Position numbers and translations under genes: made by a program. The notes beneath the pieces are model-generated. The model was not told the origin of the DNA. It made no database searches and was given only the letters and a program-made list of their open reading frames with translations. DNA of 14,020 bases. It comes from CAUZJO01 sp963580245 (GTDB lineage: Bacteria; Sumerlaeota; Sumerlaeia; MVZB01). This document shows positions 13,847 through 14,020 of the stretch, one piece after another (the stretch's first letter is position 1; each line of letters opens with the position of its first letter). The stretch spans positions 1-14,020 of the forward strand of contig CAUZJO010000121.1 in NCBI GenBank assembly GCA_963580245.1. The letters are read 5' to 3'.

Positions 13847-14020
13847 GTGACGACAAACCCCTGGTGATCAACGATTCAAGACAGCTTCTCTAAAGTAGTC
13901 GATCCTGAAAAAGCCCTGCTCAAGCAGCCCAGCCGATCAGAGCTGAACTCGGGTGAACCAGAGGCATCCGTTTTCGACTCGTGATTTGCGCCAGACGCAG
14001 CAAAAGATAATGAAAAACCG
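13847..14020 (-). other. Leader region upstream of the five-gene operon, no clear gene
   Basis: The 174 bases before the PPC gene should hold the operon promoter, but I see no convincing -35/-10 pair on the minus strand; TTGAGC with GACTAC 17 bases on is poor. A short CTGCT-CA-AGCAG inverted repeat lies at about 13917-13928. At the right edge an ATG on the plus strand (14010-14012, then AAAAACCG) could begin a divergent gene outside the window, but it has no clear ribosome binding site and cannot be tested here. Confidence 0.3.

Noticed and set aside
13917..13928. Short inverted repeat upstream of the PPC gene as a terminator or operator
   Set aside because: Only five base pairs around two bases, with no U-tract or recognised operator pattern; likely chance.

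Overview
The window looks like GC-rich bacterial chromosome from the PVC/FCB-type assemblage, most likely Planctomycetota or a neighbouring lineage. That is an inference. It rests on five genes of families (DUF1501, DUF1549/DUF1553 'planctomycete cytochrome c', PPC-domain surface proteins) that are heavily expanded in Planctomycetota and Verrucomicrobiota. No rRNA, tRNA, insertion sequence or CRISPR array was seen.

Left third (1-3939, + strand): the distal part of a type IV pilus alignment/secretin operon. In order it holds the C-terminal part of PilN (cut by the window edge), PilO, a PilP/GspB-like periplasmic protein, and a PilQ-type secretin. Two of the four genes are broken as written. 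The PilO reading frame, including its membrane anchor, starts at an ATG at 568 but has a TAG at codon 5 (580-582). The secretin is split into two frames near 3157-3202. TAG is used as the normal terminator of two genes in the same operon, so general recoding is unlikely.

Right two thirds (4024-13846, - strand): a tight five-gene operon read right to left. It starts with a PPC-domain scaffold protein, followed by a large diheme-type DUF1549/DUF1553 protein (copy 2), a DUF1501 protein (copy 2), a second DUF1549/DUF1553 protein (copy 1) and a second DUF1501 protein (copy 1). The DUF1549/1553-DUF1501 pair is a diverged tandem duplication, and both pairs keep the same 1-base intergenic gap. All five products carry Sec-like or Tat-like export signals, so the module should act outside the cytoplasm. 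The family's biochemical role is not established; the sequence shows candidate heme motifs (CX4CH and CXXCH), Ig-like domains and an alkaline-phosphatase-superfamily-like protein.

The two operons converge. A Rho-independent terminator at 3976-4001, with its U-tract on the minus-strand transcript, ends the five-gene operon. No stretch over 300 bases lacks a gene. The longest gap is 13847-14020, which holds no clear gene.
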